From Porogramme epimiltina (lineage: Eukaryota > Basidiomycota > Agaricomycetes > Polyporales > Polyporaceae): a stretch of DNA of 56,594 nt. The stretch covers positions 1-56,594 of the forward strand of contig FTLJ01000675.1 in the NCBI GenBank assembly GCA_900155495.1. The letters are read 5' to 3'. This document shows positions 25,755 to 36,964 of the stretch, piece after piece; the first letter of the stretch is position 1; each line of letters begins with the position of its first letter. The position numbers were made by a program, and so were the translations under genes. The notes under the pieces are model-generated. The model worked only from the letters and a program-made list of their open reading frames with translations, was not told the DNA's origin and searched no databases.

Positions 25755-25949
25755 ATGCAGCCAGCAACAAAAACAGCTTCGACGCCATTACGTCGACTCG
25801 CTTTCCACTCTACCACCACTTGTTCTGCTGCAGCCTCCACGTACGGCAAGTGCATCCTCGCCACCTATACCGATGTACAGAAGGATACGTGCAAAGAGGA
25901 ATTCGCCAAATTCGGTGCTTGCCTGCGCGAGGCTGTAAGGGGTCTCTAG
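25755..25949 (+). CDS. Twin-CX9C mitochondrial protein, NDUFAF8-like complex I assembly factor
   Basis: Intronless 64-aa protein. Two CX9C motifs are exact: CSAAASTYGKC (about 23-33) and CKEEFAKFGAC (about 46-56), the helix-hairpin pattern of mitochondrial intermembrane-space proteins oxidised by Mia40. The pattern AAxxYGxC...C..EF...G/SC matches my recollection of NDUFAF8 (C17orf89), which pairs with NDUFAF5 in complex I assembly. The N-terminal ~20 residues (MQPATKTASTPLRRLAFHST) are basic and lack acid, like a short mitochondrial targeting segment. The family assignment is by motif spacing only. Another small CHCH protein is the main alternative. Confidence 0.75.
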   Translation: MQPATKTASTPLRRLAFHSTTTCSAAASTYGKCILATYTDVQKDTCKEEFAKFGACLREAVRGL

Positions 25950-26117
25950 TATATTATGCATTCGCCTGCTCACGCCATCAAATATCCAGATGAAACGAAA
26001 ATGGTGATATCGATTAGGTGCACGAGGCAGAAAGCTACAGTCCTGTATGTATACGCAGGCACAAAATCACAGATATCACTCCAACGGCTACCAGTACCGG
26101 AAAGCAACCCCTCGCAC

Positions 26118-27036
26118 TCAAAGCTCCTCGGTGTCATCGATGGCCCCAGGGACCCTCCTGGGCTCCTCCCGTGCTGCCTGGTCCCTTCGCCCCTCATTCA
26201 GAGGTCTATTCGCGCGCGCATCCTCGGCGCGGGCGGTACGTTCGCGGAGTCGCGCCCCTGCTCGCGCAAGCATGCTCAAGCTGCGGGACAGTTGGAAATG
26301 CGTTGTGTTGGGAAGTGGAAGAAGGTCATCTGACAGGCTGGGCTGTTGTGGTGGGGGTGGCGATGGTGGATGCCTTAAACGGCTAATGAGGGTGCGCAGG
26401 CGGAGGTCGATGACATACTCAGGGTCACTCTCCGGGGTTGTGGTATTGAACGGCTTGTTGTTGGACCCATCAGGGGGATATGGCGAGGTCGGTGTGGCGG
26501 GAGTCGGTTCTGTCTGGAGAGGGTCTGGGGTATTGGGGGCCGCGACGAGGGCCAGAGAGGTTTCGTATGCAATCGTGACGAGTATGAACTCGAGAAAGAT
26601 AATGCTGAGATCGAGAGAGACGAGAAGCGCCTTAGACGGTTTATACCCTGGTCCACGAATTTGAATCATGTGCTAGAGATGCAACGTAAGACATACCGAT
26701 GCCCACGAAATCGAGGATGATCGACCTCTCCTCTGCCCCGCCGAACAATATGTGCTGGATGAGGGATTGTGCATGGACGACGAGGACGAGGATGAACCAG
26801 AAGCGTAGAGAGCGTTGCGAGTCGATGCTGCGGGGGCGCGTGAACTGAGATTGCGTGGATATGCGCAAAAGGAGGGGCCAGAGCCGAGGCGAGAGGAGGA
26901 AGGACACGGTATGCAGCTGGTAGAGCAAGGAATTAAGCTGCGGATGGTCCCAGTCAGTACGGCTGCTTCCTGTGGGAGGAAAGAGAGACCTCACGGAGTG
27001 TATGAGATGCTTCCTCTGGCCATGGCGCATAGGCAT
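26118..27036 (-). CDS. DUF1746 membrane protein, Dsc4-like subunit of a Golgi/ER ubiquitin ligase
   Basis: Two exons, 27036-26697 and 26647-26118, give 289 aa. Three hydrophobic segments are visible: around QLHTVSFLLSPRLWPLLLRI, RSLRFWFILVLVVHAQSLIQ and KALLVSLDLSIIFLEFILVT. Between them lies the DUF1746-type sequence SIILDFVGIGYKPSKALL. In fission yeast the DUF1746 protein Dsc4 is a subunit of the Dsc E3 ligase that activates SREBP. The C-terminal half is soluble, Pro/Thr-rich and then highly basic-acidic, ending in DDTEEL. A second in-frame ATG lies two codons downstream of the chosen start. Family recognition is good but not certain; the function is transferred from the family. Confidence 0.72.
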
Positions 27037-27452
27037 GTCATGTATGTGTCCTGTTGTCGTCGTGGAGGTTGCAGCGCATCCGCCCTACGTCGTGTGCGCT
27101 CAGAAGCCGAGGAGGACTCACGGCTTTGACGGCGGGGTACCGGTCTGGGCAGCGTTGCGTGACAGGCTTGGGCGCGCGCTCCGGCCTTGCCGGGGCTCAG
27201 CGCTCATTAGGCAGCTGTCACAGACGCGTTACGGTAGCACAGTCACATCTCAGCGTGACGAGTCGCGTTCCAGGGGTTCCGGCTCTTGGACGCGTTGGGC
27301 GGCCACCACGACGTCCTCGGGTCTGTGGACCGCTTGCTCCCTGTGCTCTCCTTGCAAACCAGATATCCATCGCCTCGTTTGGATACGTTTCCTCGCGGAT
27401 CGCTTGATCGCCTCCCGCTTCCGACTCGCAAGTGGCCACCCAGACCTTCACG
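27037..27452. promoter_or_regulatory. Divergent promoter between the DUF1746 and Nse6-like genes
   Basis: A 416-bp gap between divergent start codons. Open frames crossing it lack coding support. No named motif was recognised. Confidence 0.5.
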
Positions 27453-30400
27453 ATGAGGAACCTGCGGCAGACCACACTTTCCTTCGCCCCTGTCCCCAAG
27501 AACGGAGAGTCCTCCTCCCGCCCCTCTCCGTCTTCCTCCACCATCTCCGCCACCCTGTTGCAGAAGCCCAAGAAATCAAAGAAGACTGCTTCCACCGCAG
27601 GAAAATCACGTACGGCTATGAAAGATGCCCAACTTCCACCCCCTCCCAGAAGATCTCTCCGGACCAGGGCCGCCGCAACTGCGGACCCCTCAGGGGCTTC
27701 TTCGTCAAGAGCTACCCCCGCGGGTCAGTCCAGGAGAGCATCCCACAAGCGCAAACTGTCCTCTGTCCCTGATTCAGAGGAGGAGCGGTCCAGAGCCGTA
27801 CCCCTCATTACTGTTAACCCTGCATCGTCGCCTTGGGTGTCCACTTCATCGTCCACACGAATCACTCGATCTACTCGTGCAAGTTTGTCCGCCTCGAAAG
27901 GTCTCGCACCAGGGAGTAGTACAAGCGACCCCTTCCCCCCTATCAAGAAACCTCGTTTGTCCTCCCCACTATCTGCTCTTACGCCTCTACCCCCAAGTTC
28001 CGACGACGACATCGAGGTGGACGAATATGAATGTGTTCCTACGAGCCAGTCAGTCGAGCAAGAGCTTTGCCTGCCCATCCTCCCTCAAAGAAGCACTCTC
28101 CAAGTGCAGGAAAGCGTCGACAAATGGCGCAGAGACACTGTTGACAGTCCGCATGCACGTTCTGGAACCCCCGCACTAGCCTGTTCCGACCTTCCTCCTT
28201 CACCTTTCTCTGAGCTCAGCGACTTTCTTATGTATACGGACGACGATCCTCTTCCTCCTTCTAGTGCACCGGAGACGCCCATACATGACAATCCCCCCGT
28301 TGGTCTTGGATTATCGTACCCTCAAACTCCGTGCTCTACGAGTGAAAGGATTATTCAGTCGCACGCACTCGTAAGTCTCTCTATTGCAGCACATGCAATG
28401 CCGTTTCCCCTAACATACGCTCCCGGACCGCAGGCCACACCGCCGCCGATTTCGCGCAAACCAAGCCTTGCAGACGCACCTCCCCCCGATGCCCTCGGCC
28501 CCCTCACCCCGCCTCCCTCGAGCGACTCCAACATGGAACAAGAGCAAGGCGATCAGTCTCCTGTGAAAGCACTGGACTCGAACAGTAAGACCGAGCAGAT
28601 AATTGCCGAGATCAAAGCTCGCGCCCTCGCTGCAGTCCATTCCAGCCCCGAACAGAGCCCGGTCGATCTTGACAACTTGAGCGACTCTAGCTCTACCAGC
28701 AGTGAGGAGGATGATGATCCACGATGGAACCTTCGGGGTCAGCTCAAGGGCGACAAGGGCGACGATTTGAAGAGGAAAGGGAAAGCGTAAGTCGTATACG
28801 TGGCCTTAACGTGCGTAGACTAATGTCGGCCCGTAGTGTCGCTACTCCTGGTCCCTCCGTGTCCATGCGATACAACCTTCGACACTCACCCTCTACCGCC
28901 AAACCAGCTACTCCAGCGATGCTCTTTACTCAACCACTCAAGAAGAAGGTAGATCCTATCGGAGCTCTTCTACGAGAGAAGCAGAGAGATGAACGTACTG
29001 GAAGAGGTATGGTCGCTATCCGTGCCGCGGAGGAAACCTTAGCAGAGGCGAAGATGAGCCTACGAGAGGAAATGGCGGACGAGGAAGACGGCTCCGACAG
29101 CGACATCGACTGGGACGCTTTACGAGGCACTGCAAGGTTGACCAAGAGCAAGGCCAAAACCAAGTCTCAAGTCGCTGGGCCATCTAGAACAAAGTCAAAG
29201 ACATCTTCGGAGGATAAGGGGAAGTACGATGTCGCTCTGATCAATGCGAAGACATTCCTTGGAGATAAGGGCGGCTCCGCTGTCGAGAAGATTCTGGCCA
29301 ACGACATGAAGGAAGAGATGGCGAGGGTTCTTGCGGAAGAAAACGCGGAGCCGCTTGGTGTTGCTCTATGGACCATTCAATCAGAGAACAGCAACGAAGA
29401 TGCTATGGACGCAAACTCAGATATACTGCCCCTCGCCGCGCAGGTCGACGGCAACCCTACGTTACTATTGTTGCAAGATTCCGTTAAGCAGAACAGTGCG
29501 TCCTCTTCCTGCCCTCACCGAGCCTCACTGACCGTCGCTTAGACATTAATCGCATGACCTCGCTCCTTCCGTGGGTCATCGTTACTCTCAAGCCCGCCGA
29601 GTATCTCGCTATCATGCCTTGGTTGTTCGACATTGGTGCGCGATAATTGTTTTCTAGGCCGCTCTCATATTAAGTCGTGTATCACAGCATTTTCGGACGT
29701 TGAATCATCCGTTGCCACCCTTGTCTACAACCAAATGATCCGGGTAGCCCCTCTCGTAGGGGCAGCCTCCGGTCTGCGTTGGCCGTCGGTCCTGTCGGCC
29801 ATGCTTCGCTTAGGTGCATCCGCTGAGGCGTTGCAGAAACATGGTTACGCTTGCCCGTCTGTTTCGCCCCTGCGTTTAGCTACCGACAGTGAGTGGCAAG
29901 ACAAAATGGTCTATCGCCTCATTTCTGTCGTGGAGGCATATGCAGCGTGAGTCGTTCGCTTAGGACGTCATCAGATGTCACGTGACTGACAGCCTCCCAG
30001 AGCTTTTCAGCCCGATGACCTGAGCGATATCCTATTTGCTATGGTTTTAATTGGCATGGATCCCACGACATTGGATGAGACTCAAATGTGGATGAAGAAT
30101 GCATGTCATGCTTTATGCCAGGCCATGTCTCCAGCCCAAGAAGCGGCAACGTGCAATAAGATCGTCGCCTTCGGACGTTCCCTCTCACCATGCAATCAGG
30201 CCCACTTGATGTCCCTCATCCCCTCCATATCACCTTCTTCAGCAACAATTGTGAGGCATATCGCCAGGTGCTTCCTCCTCGATATACCTATCATCAACGC
30301 AGACCGGCTGGAGCCACTCCCGGATCTCACGCCGTACGTCAACCTGTTGTCGCCAGCTTCTGGTTGCGGTGGGCCGTTCGACATTCCTGGGAACTCCGAC

Positions 30401-30840
30401 AAGCAGGGGTATTACGACGACCTCACACACCGCGTGGCTATCCTCAGCAGAGCAATGTCCGACATCGAGGAGTACACGCTTCTCGAGCGCAGGGCCGCGT
30501 TGGCCGCACCGAAGGAAACCGACTCCGCTCTGGACCCCGAGGATATCCACGAGAAGGAAAAGGATAGATTCTCGGTCCTCGAACAGATCAAGAGGGAACT
30601 CGAGATGCTACACGGGAGGATTGGTGCGTTTCCTTGAGAATGCATACGTGTCCTCGTCCTAACCGTTCTCTCTCCTCAGTGGACACACGAGCGGCGCATC
30701 TTGACCGCTCACGTGCCAAGGCGGCATTGCAACGGCTGTCATTCCGGATCCACTACCAACGGGCTGCGACTCTCAAGTCAGGCGTGGGTATGCCTAGGCG
30801 TCCCCGCAATTTGCTTGGGTACTTCAACGGTTCTTCATGA
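27453..30840 (+). CDS. Probable Nse6/SLF2-like (CANIN-domain) Smc5/6 cofactor
   Basis: Six exons, 27453-28786, 28837-29495, 29543-29635, 29688-29946, 30001-30623 and 30680-30840, give 1042 aa. The first ~480 residues are disordered: basic, Ser/Pro-rich, with acidic clusters, and a start MRNLRQTTLSF that recalls but does not fit a PIP box. The C-terminal half is helical. It begins with a DPIGALLREKQRDERTGRG segment and an acidic GSDSDIDWDAL patch, then continues as an alpha-solenoid with regular Leu/Ala repeats. This layout resembles the CANIN domain of SLF2 and fungal Nse6 proteins, which load Smc5/6. I judge by architecture and a few weak motifs, so the name is tentative; a generic chromatin-bound helical-repeat protein is the alternative. 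The 3' end may be longer if another intron follows. Confidence 0.5.
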
Positions 30841-31693
30841 CATCATTACTGTAACTCTTTCGGAATGCCTACTACTACAGGGCTTATTTTGCTTCACGTG
30901 CTTTAATATGATCTTATTACTTTTCTGTTTTCGTCCATTTTTCGCAGCTCCCGATCGCTTCTACAACGCTACTCCGGTGTCCCCTCTTCCGAATACTCAT
31001 CACCCCATCCTCCGCACACACATACAGCAGGATTACAAATATGACGTCGTCTCTCGACGCCTAGTGTTATAGCGTATACCTAATGTGATAGTATTGCAGC
31101 TCACCCTATCGTTATCGTAGATATTTGCAGTTACCTTGACCACTTTGTTGACGAGCCAGATTCATGCATGATTGATTAGTAAACCAGAGAACACGACATG
31201 TTCTCCTTGGCGTGCGTCCATGATCCCGCGGAATGTCTGCCTCGGAGCCTGCCTGCATATCTGTGGGTATGTCTTCATACATGGACCTACTCTATAGACA
31301 GCACCTAGGGCGATCAGTCTACGTTTGACATCAGGTGCGAGGTCCGCAGCTCTGTTTATTCTGTGCCGATCCACCCAGGACTCGTGTATTGGCTCTTTGA
31401 ATAGAGCTGTGCGGATCCCACATACCTCGACAGGTGGACGCCGAGTTGCAGCGTACCTAGAGTGTTCGACCATCACAACGTGGATAGTACGTAGCTCTCA
31501 CGCCCGTCTCATCGTGACATTCCGTGGTCGTGGAGGTCTGCGCGCAGCCAGCCGTGGTAGACCTCCTGCTCACTGTGAGGGTTACGAAACGCCTCTTTGA
31601 GACCTATTTAAGTAGGCTCGTGTCCTTTCCAAAAGATACCACCGACGACGATCACTCAGACACATCCCAGCCAACCTCTCCACTACCGCTACC
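30841..31693. other. Intergenic, start of the gene-poor accessory block
   Basis: An unspliced 104-codon frame on the minus strand (31476-31162) is the only long frame, and it matches no family I know. A TATTTAA box at about 31607 lies 85 nt before the small peptide gene. Nothing else is supported. Confidence 0.4.
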
Positions 31694-31834
31694 ATGCAGA
31701 TCACCAGCAAACTCTTCATGCTCCTCGCCGCTTTCTCGGCTCTCGCGGCCGCCGTTCCGGCGCCTGTGGCGGAGCCCCTCCCCGAAGTTGCGGCGAGCTG
31801 CACATGCAGTGCCTGCCACTGCAGCAACAACTGA
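31694..31834 (+). CDS. Small secreted CxC-peptide precursor 1 (46 aa)
   Basis: Short intact reading frame with a strong translation context (CTACC before ATG). Residues 1-20 are a clear signal peptide (MQITSKLFMLLAAFSALAAA). A Pro/Ala/Val/Glu-rich spacer follows (VPAPVAEPLPEVAA). The last 12 residues are SCTCSACHCSNN, with four Cys in the pattern C-x-C-x2-C-x-C. There is no C-terminal CaaX box. The layout suggests a cleaved peptide or a tiny metal-binding or effector-like peptide; the function is unknown. The second precursor at 36536-36682 has the same plan, which supports a real gene rather than chance. No intron is needed. Tandem upstream features are a TATTTAA box and a pyrimidine-rich leader. 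Confidence 0.6.
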   Translation: MQITSKLFMLLAAFSALAAAVPAPVAEPLPEVAASCTCSACHCSNN

Positions 31835-33545
31835 CACCATGGAGCCTCCCGAGTGAGTGATGGTCCATACAGTCGACTGTGGTGCTTTTACAATGACCTG
31901 TTTAACAGTTCATCGTCTCGGACCTGTTTGGGCTTGGGTCTCGGTGCCATGGATGCTTACATAGTGTAAGATGGGCCTAGCGGCCACATTGCAGCCGGGA
32001 GTTCAGTAGGAGAAGAGGCTTTAATGTGGATGTTAATGTGGAATATATGTGTATTGGTTCATGGTGTATTACGATAGCGTGACTGAAGGGCGCGGAGCCA
32101 AAGACGGAAGTGGAAGAGAGGCCATAAGCGTGTATAGACGCCTCGAAGGTGAGTAGCCTCGTGGGCGGGGAGATCCGAGAGGCTTAGCGCCTCATGCCGT
32201 CATCAGACGGCTCTCGGTCGAACACAGTCCAAGGTGGTCGACTGCGGTCGAGCCCTGCGCAAATGCGGGCGAAACCCGGGCAAGGAACCGCCGGAATTGC
32301 GAAGCGGGACCGCGTTCCGCGTTGAAGATCGGCACGGATCGGCATGCCCAGGTCGTGCACACGAACAGGAGACCAGGAGCACGCGAATGTTCTTCCGCCA
32401 CTGGTGCTCCCTCGTGTGTGCTGGCAACCGCTGCCCTTTCTCAGCTAGATTGGCTCCAGCAGCGTTCAGCGTTTGGCTCCGGCTTCCTCTCGGAGACCTC
32501 CCGTGCGGTTTACGCGGTCCACTGTACCTCGAGAAGATTCTCCTCTCACGCGGCAGCGGCTTAGCCCTTTCTCCGGCCCACCGTGTCGTATCGCCGTTCA
32601 TAGCTCCATCCGTGAGTAAGCCTTTGGTCAGTCATGTAGCCACTAATACGGCTTTCAATAGGCCATACCTCCGAAAGCTGAATTTTTGAGAGTGCATCCG
32701 CTCATACGACAAGTGCTGACCTTGCACTCGAGGCGGCCCTTACTTCCGTATCCTACTCGCAGCACCATGGCGGAATTCCTTAGCAAGGAACGGTTCTACC
32801 TCGCATCGGTACTTTTTGAATGTACGTCGCTCGTTAGCTTCTTACGCAGGCACCATAACTTAGCCGTGGGGGGCACGCCAACAGCATCACGTCTGCCCCG
32901 AAGCCACACCGACGCCAAACCCAAAACGTGCTCCCTCCGTTCCTCGCCCTCTGTAAGCGCCCAACCTCGGACCCGACAACGGCGGTGGCGCTGGCGGGAG
33001 CCAACCTGAGCCACCGTCGTCGTGGTACTCCTCCACTGCGATCGACGCATTATGTTGCGTTCATATTGTACAGGCGCGGGTTGTCGTGCTCTTCTCCTCA
33101 ACACCTCCCTCAGCAAATCCCCGTTGACCCACCCGTTGTGCGCATCTTCTCTGACGCAATGCATGCGCAGTGCTACCAATGTGGTGCCTCATCTTGGGTC
33201 ACCGGCGACCCCTCATCGGATCCATCGCCACCAAATCAGGCATACGGTTCTGCCCCCGTTCCAGCTGGAATTCGATGATGTCCTCAGGACCAGATCCCCG
33301 AATGCAGATCGCGGCCAGGGTCCCGGCGGCCCTGCACCTCGCGCCCCGCAACGCAGCGCAACGTCCGTGGTGCGTTCCACCGGAGAAGCATGTCCCAATA
33401 CATAAGTGGCGGGGCGTCCAAGCCGATGCCCGCTTAGTCCGTCGGGAGCTCGAGCTCGAAAGCCACTCCTTGCGCGGTTTCTCCTCCACACGGCACCCAT
33501 CCTCCCCCTCTTTCTCCCTTCTTCTCGGGCACGGACTCCTGGACC
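31835..33545. other. Intergenic, no supported gene
   Basis: About 1.7 kb between peptide 1 and the DUF6533 gene. Overlapping open frames on both strands are Arg/Pro-rich readings of a GC-rich stretch (about 32200-33550) and show neither splice consensus nor recognisable domains. A frame beginning MAEFLSKERFYLASVLFE at 32767 could be a gene remnant but is not supported further. Confidence 0.4.
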
Positions 33546-35384
33546 ATGTCGTCGGCGGCAGATTTAATCCAAGCTGAGGTCGCGCTCCTCACCGAGCTCC
33601 TTCCCACTCTCTACAAAGTTCGGTATGCAGCGCGTGAGTGATGTATGCCCGAGCCATGGACGCTTGCTAACCATGGGCGGGCAGTGGCCAACACTTGCAT
33701 CATTCTGTTCGAGCATAGTGAGCAATTATTGTTGTTCGATCGATGGGGTTAGATGCTGAGGTCATCGGCTGTGAAGTCTTGACATTCGATCAAGAGGTGA
33801 GCACATCTCGTTTGCCGCACATTGAATGGGCTGTTCATGAGAAAATACTAGATTATACACATATGGGTATGTGTTCGTTACAATTCAAGTCGAAGCATAT
33901 GACCCTGACACGTCGATTAGCGTGCCAACTGGTCGTTCGGCAAAGTTCTGTTCCTAGTGGTAAGTGGATAGCGTTTCCGTTTGACGACATGTCCACTAAT
34001 CTAAAGACAGAACCGATATTATGCGCTGGTCCCGATTGTGTAATTATCACAATGTGTGCTTCTTCACCGTCAGAACGTTAACCTCATCCCATTGTCAGAT
34101 TCAACAACTTCGGTTTGTCTATTCGCTACAAGCTCGAGACTCGTGCCCCCGGTTGACAAGTATACAGTGCTATTCAACAGCATAACGTTAACAGATAGTG
34201 TGAGCAAATGAAACTTCTTCCCTCGCAAAAAGCACATACTCACGGGGGCTGTTCACAGTTGTGAGTCCTATACAGCGAAGATGCTAAGAGCTTCAATTCA
34301 CCACCATACATAGCTGCAAATCATGGATCCTATGGCAAGGAGCCACTGGAATCCTCGACTTCGTGGTCACGGAACGTGAGTAGCGCCTCGCTCGTCGATG
34401 CTTCAGACACACTCACCCAGCTTCTACACCAGTCATCCTTATACTGCGCCTGTACGCCATGTACTTCGGCAACAAGCGCGTCCTTTCTTGTTCCTTGGTT
34501 GTGTTCGTCGCGGCACTTGGAGTTGTCTCGTACATCATGGTTCGTGCCCTTCCCACCATCGGAGGTATGTCATTCGAATCTTTCAACCTCCTTCTCTGTT
34601 GACGGAACACTTTCACAGCCGTTGCGGTCAAGTTTCCCGCAGGAATAGACACGGGCGGATCAGTCTGTGTGCCGACCGGAATCCCAAGCTTCTTCTTCGT
34701 GTACTGGATTCCGATGATCTTCTCCGAGAGCGTCTACCTCGCATTCGCGCTCTATCGTGGCTGGAAAACCTACCGCCGCGACGACAACATGCAACTCCGC
34801 AGTGGTCTTCAGCTCATCGAGATCCTCGTCCGCGACTCGGTTTTCTTCTTCATTGCGTGAGCTCCCTGCCTCATCGTCTCCTGTTGAGACCGCCCACTAA
34901 TACGCTGGTTCTAGTATTTTCACCGCCTACGCCACGAACATGATCGTCTACTTGGTAGGCTCGGTATGTACTTCCGCGCCGCTTCTGCACGTCTCCACGG
35001 CACGCTCACCGTGACGCCCCTCCCTTCACGCAGGCCGCTGAGCTAGAGATCCCAATCGGCTTCGCGCAGTCCCTCGGCGTCGTAATGGGCTCCCGGCTCT
35101 GTCTCAACGTGCGCGAGTACATCCGCGAAGAGTCCAGCATGCATATGCTGTCCTCCCCGATTTCGCCGCGCACCGGCCCCGGAGCCGGTCTCTCCCACGG
35201 CGGCACGATGGGCGGTCCGGGCGGCGGCGTCGGGTCGCTCGTTTCGCCCCACGGCGGCGGCGGCCTGAACGAGGTCGAGCTGCGCGAGCTTCGGGTGATG
35301 CGTGCGCCGAGCCAGGCGAAGCACGCGCGCATGTTCTCCCTGGAGAAGACGGGGGACGTGCTTGACATTCGCCACGGGCAGTGA
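33546..35384 (+). CDS. DUF6533 seven-helix membrane protein
   Basis: Agaricomycete family of predicted seven-helix integral membrane proteins of unknown function. Exons 33546-33633, 33685-33717, 33777-33796, 33852-33866 (15 nt), 33921-33959, 34011-34039, 34099 to about 34116, 34314-34375, 34433-34564, 34619-34856, 34915-34963 and 35034-35384 join in phase, with the piece around 34113-34313 unresolved. The family hallmark is rebuilt across five exons: RYAALANTCIILFEH, ILTFDQEIIHIW, RANWSFGKVLFLVNRYYAL. Later come SWILWQGATGILDFVVTE, LILILRLYAMYFGNKRVL and TAYATNMIVYLVGSAAELEI, before a cytosolic Gly/Pro/Ser-rich tail. It lies between the two small CxC peptide genes and next to the DUF6534 array. 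Confidence 0.85.
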
Positions 35385-36535
35385 GCTCTGTGGTGTATGG
35401 ATCCCGTAGGGTGCAGCCCTCTCGAACGGATTAAAACCCTCACTTTCTGTTGTCTCCGCCTTGGTTTGGTTGCATGTTGTACTTTTAATTGGCACATTCG
35501 GATCCGTCTTCGGCGCATGCTTTCCGCGACTTGTATACCACTTCATCTACTCGTCCCGGCTCTTGTCGGTTTCCTTTTCTCACTCCCTCCGCCTCCATGC
35601 ACCTGTCCTTGTCCTTTCGCTTTCTATGTTGTGCCAGTGCTGTCTTAGACCATCTTAGACTTACTAATTCGCCCACCATGTATTCTTATTCTGTTTGATA
35701 ACATTATCTTACTGTACACATTGCTTATTCACCAACCCACACCTTCGTTATCCCTTCATTCGTTACATCCGCAACAGGCTCTCTCTGTCTTCCATATTTC
35801 TATTCCGTGATAAAACAGCTATGCCTCTGCCTCCTTGGCGGTTGCCCACCTGCCTCCAGACTAGTGCCAGCAGCCTAAGGGCGTCCACCCTTCACGCTCG
35901 CTAGTCACCAAGCGACAGGGGTCGTCGAGCCCTGAGAGACATCTCCACCTGCGCAACGTATGCGTAGTCTGGCGCTAGCTGTCCCTGTTCCTGAGCGGTA
36001 AGTACCCGGCGAAGCGTGGCGCCGACGAGCATATGGGGTTCCCCCTGCGATAAGGGTCCCACGAAGACCTCCACGCGACGGCGAGCTAAGCGGCATGTTC
36101 TTGCCATCTTCGACCGTGGAATCTTTACTGATCGTGCATTTCCCATTGTCCGACGTCCAGCAGCAGGGTGTGAACGCACACACGCGAAGTCAACTGGCAC
36201 GTCGCTACCGCCGGACGTCCTGGGGAGGTTGGAGATGCGCGTGGCATAAGCCCTCGACGCCACCAGCAGGAGCATATCAAGGCTCACCCAATTCCAGACA
36301 TCTCTTCTCACTGGGTTCACAATGGCACCCGAATATTGGGTACTTATCCCGACGCCCGTCTTGCTCTTTCGCCTCCGGTAAGCTCGGCCGTTGCGTGCAC
36401 TGTGACATACGCTAGTCAAGAAAAAATAGGTTGCGATCATGGTCCGTACTCGCCGCACCCTTTGCCGCATAAAGCGGGGCTACAACTTCTGCGATTTCGC
36501 CTACACGATCCTCACTTCAGACCGCACTACGCACC
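35385..36535. other. Intergenic between DUF6533 gene and peptide 2
   Basis: The first ~500 bp are T/C-rich, as expected for a 3' UTR and terminator. A 189-codon minus-strand frame (36470-35901) is Arg-rich and matches nothing I recognise. A CATAAAG box near 36468 precedes the peptide 2 start by about 65 nt. Confidence 0.4.
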
Positions 36536-36682
36536 ATGCAGTTCACCCGTGCTATCTTCGTCATTGCTACTTGCCTCGCTGCTGCGGTGCTCGCGGCGCC
36601 CGCATCCGCGTCCGAAATACCCTCGTGTGTCTGTATAATAGACCCTTGTCCCTGCTCTGGCGATGGTCTGAAGGACATCTGA
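36536..36682 (+). CDS. Small secreted CxC-peptide precursor 2 (48 aa)
   Basis: Short intact frame with the same plan as the precursor at 31694-31834. The signal peptide is MQFTRAIFVIATCLAAAVLA. A short Ala/Pro/Ser spacer follows (APASASEIPS). The Cys core is CVCIIDPCPC, pattern C-x-C-x4-C-x-C, and a tail SGDGLKDI follows. Shared features with precursor 1 are the MQ[IF]T start, signal length, a small spacer, Ser before the first Cys, paired C-x-C motifs and Ser after the last. It has no CaaX end. The ATG follows a CACC context, and a leader of about 60 nt separates it from a CATAAAG box. Function unknown. A spliced longer product past 36682 cannot be excluded. Confidence 0.58.
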   Translation: MQFTRAIFVIATCLAAAVLAAPASASEIPSCVCIIDPCPCSGDGLKDI

Positions 36683-36964
36683 ATGCTGGTCGGCGGCACT
36701 TGCTGGTGAGTAGTACGTAGCGATGATCTGTCCGGAGCTACTTTGATACAAGAATGTAGCAGGAAGGAGTGCATAGTGCGCTATGAGCGTCGATTCGTCG
36801 CGGGTGTGCCAAAGATTGTCTCATCTGTGTATAACTAGTCGGCCGCACGCGCGGGTTTGCATAATATGTGGCATAGCCATAGCGATAGCGGGATCTGTCT
36901 TTTGCGAATGACCATTGGACATAACGAGATGTACGGTACACATATGTCGGGTATGAGTACAACC

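Noticed and set aside
27453..27510. PIP box at the N-terminus of the Nse6-like protein (LRQTTLSF)
   Set aside because: The aromatic pair at positions 7-8 of the PIP consensus is absent; only one Phe occurs and at the wrong spacing.
31162..36470. Minus-strand frames 31476-31162 and 36470-35901, each just upstream of a small peptide gene
   Set aside because: A faint V-E-V...E-P...L-A-P-D resemblance is too weak to claim homology; no splice model or known domain supports either.
31694..36682. The two small peptides as mating pheromone precursors with a pheromone receptor between them
   Set aside because: Neither ends in a CaaX box, both have signal peptides (lipopeptide pheromones do not), and the membrane protein has DUF6533 and not STE3 features.
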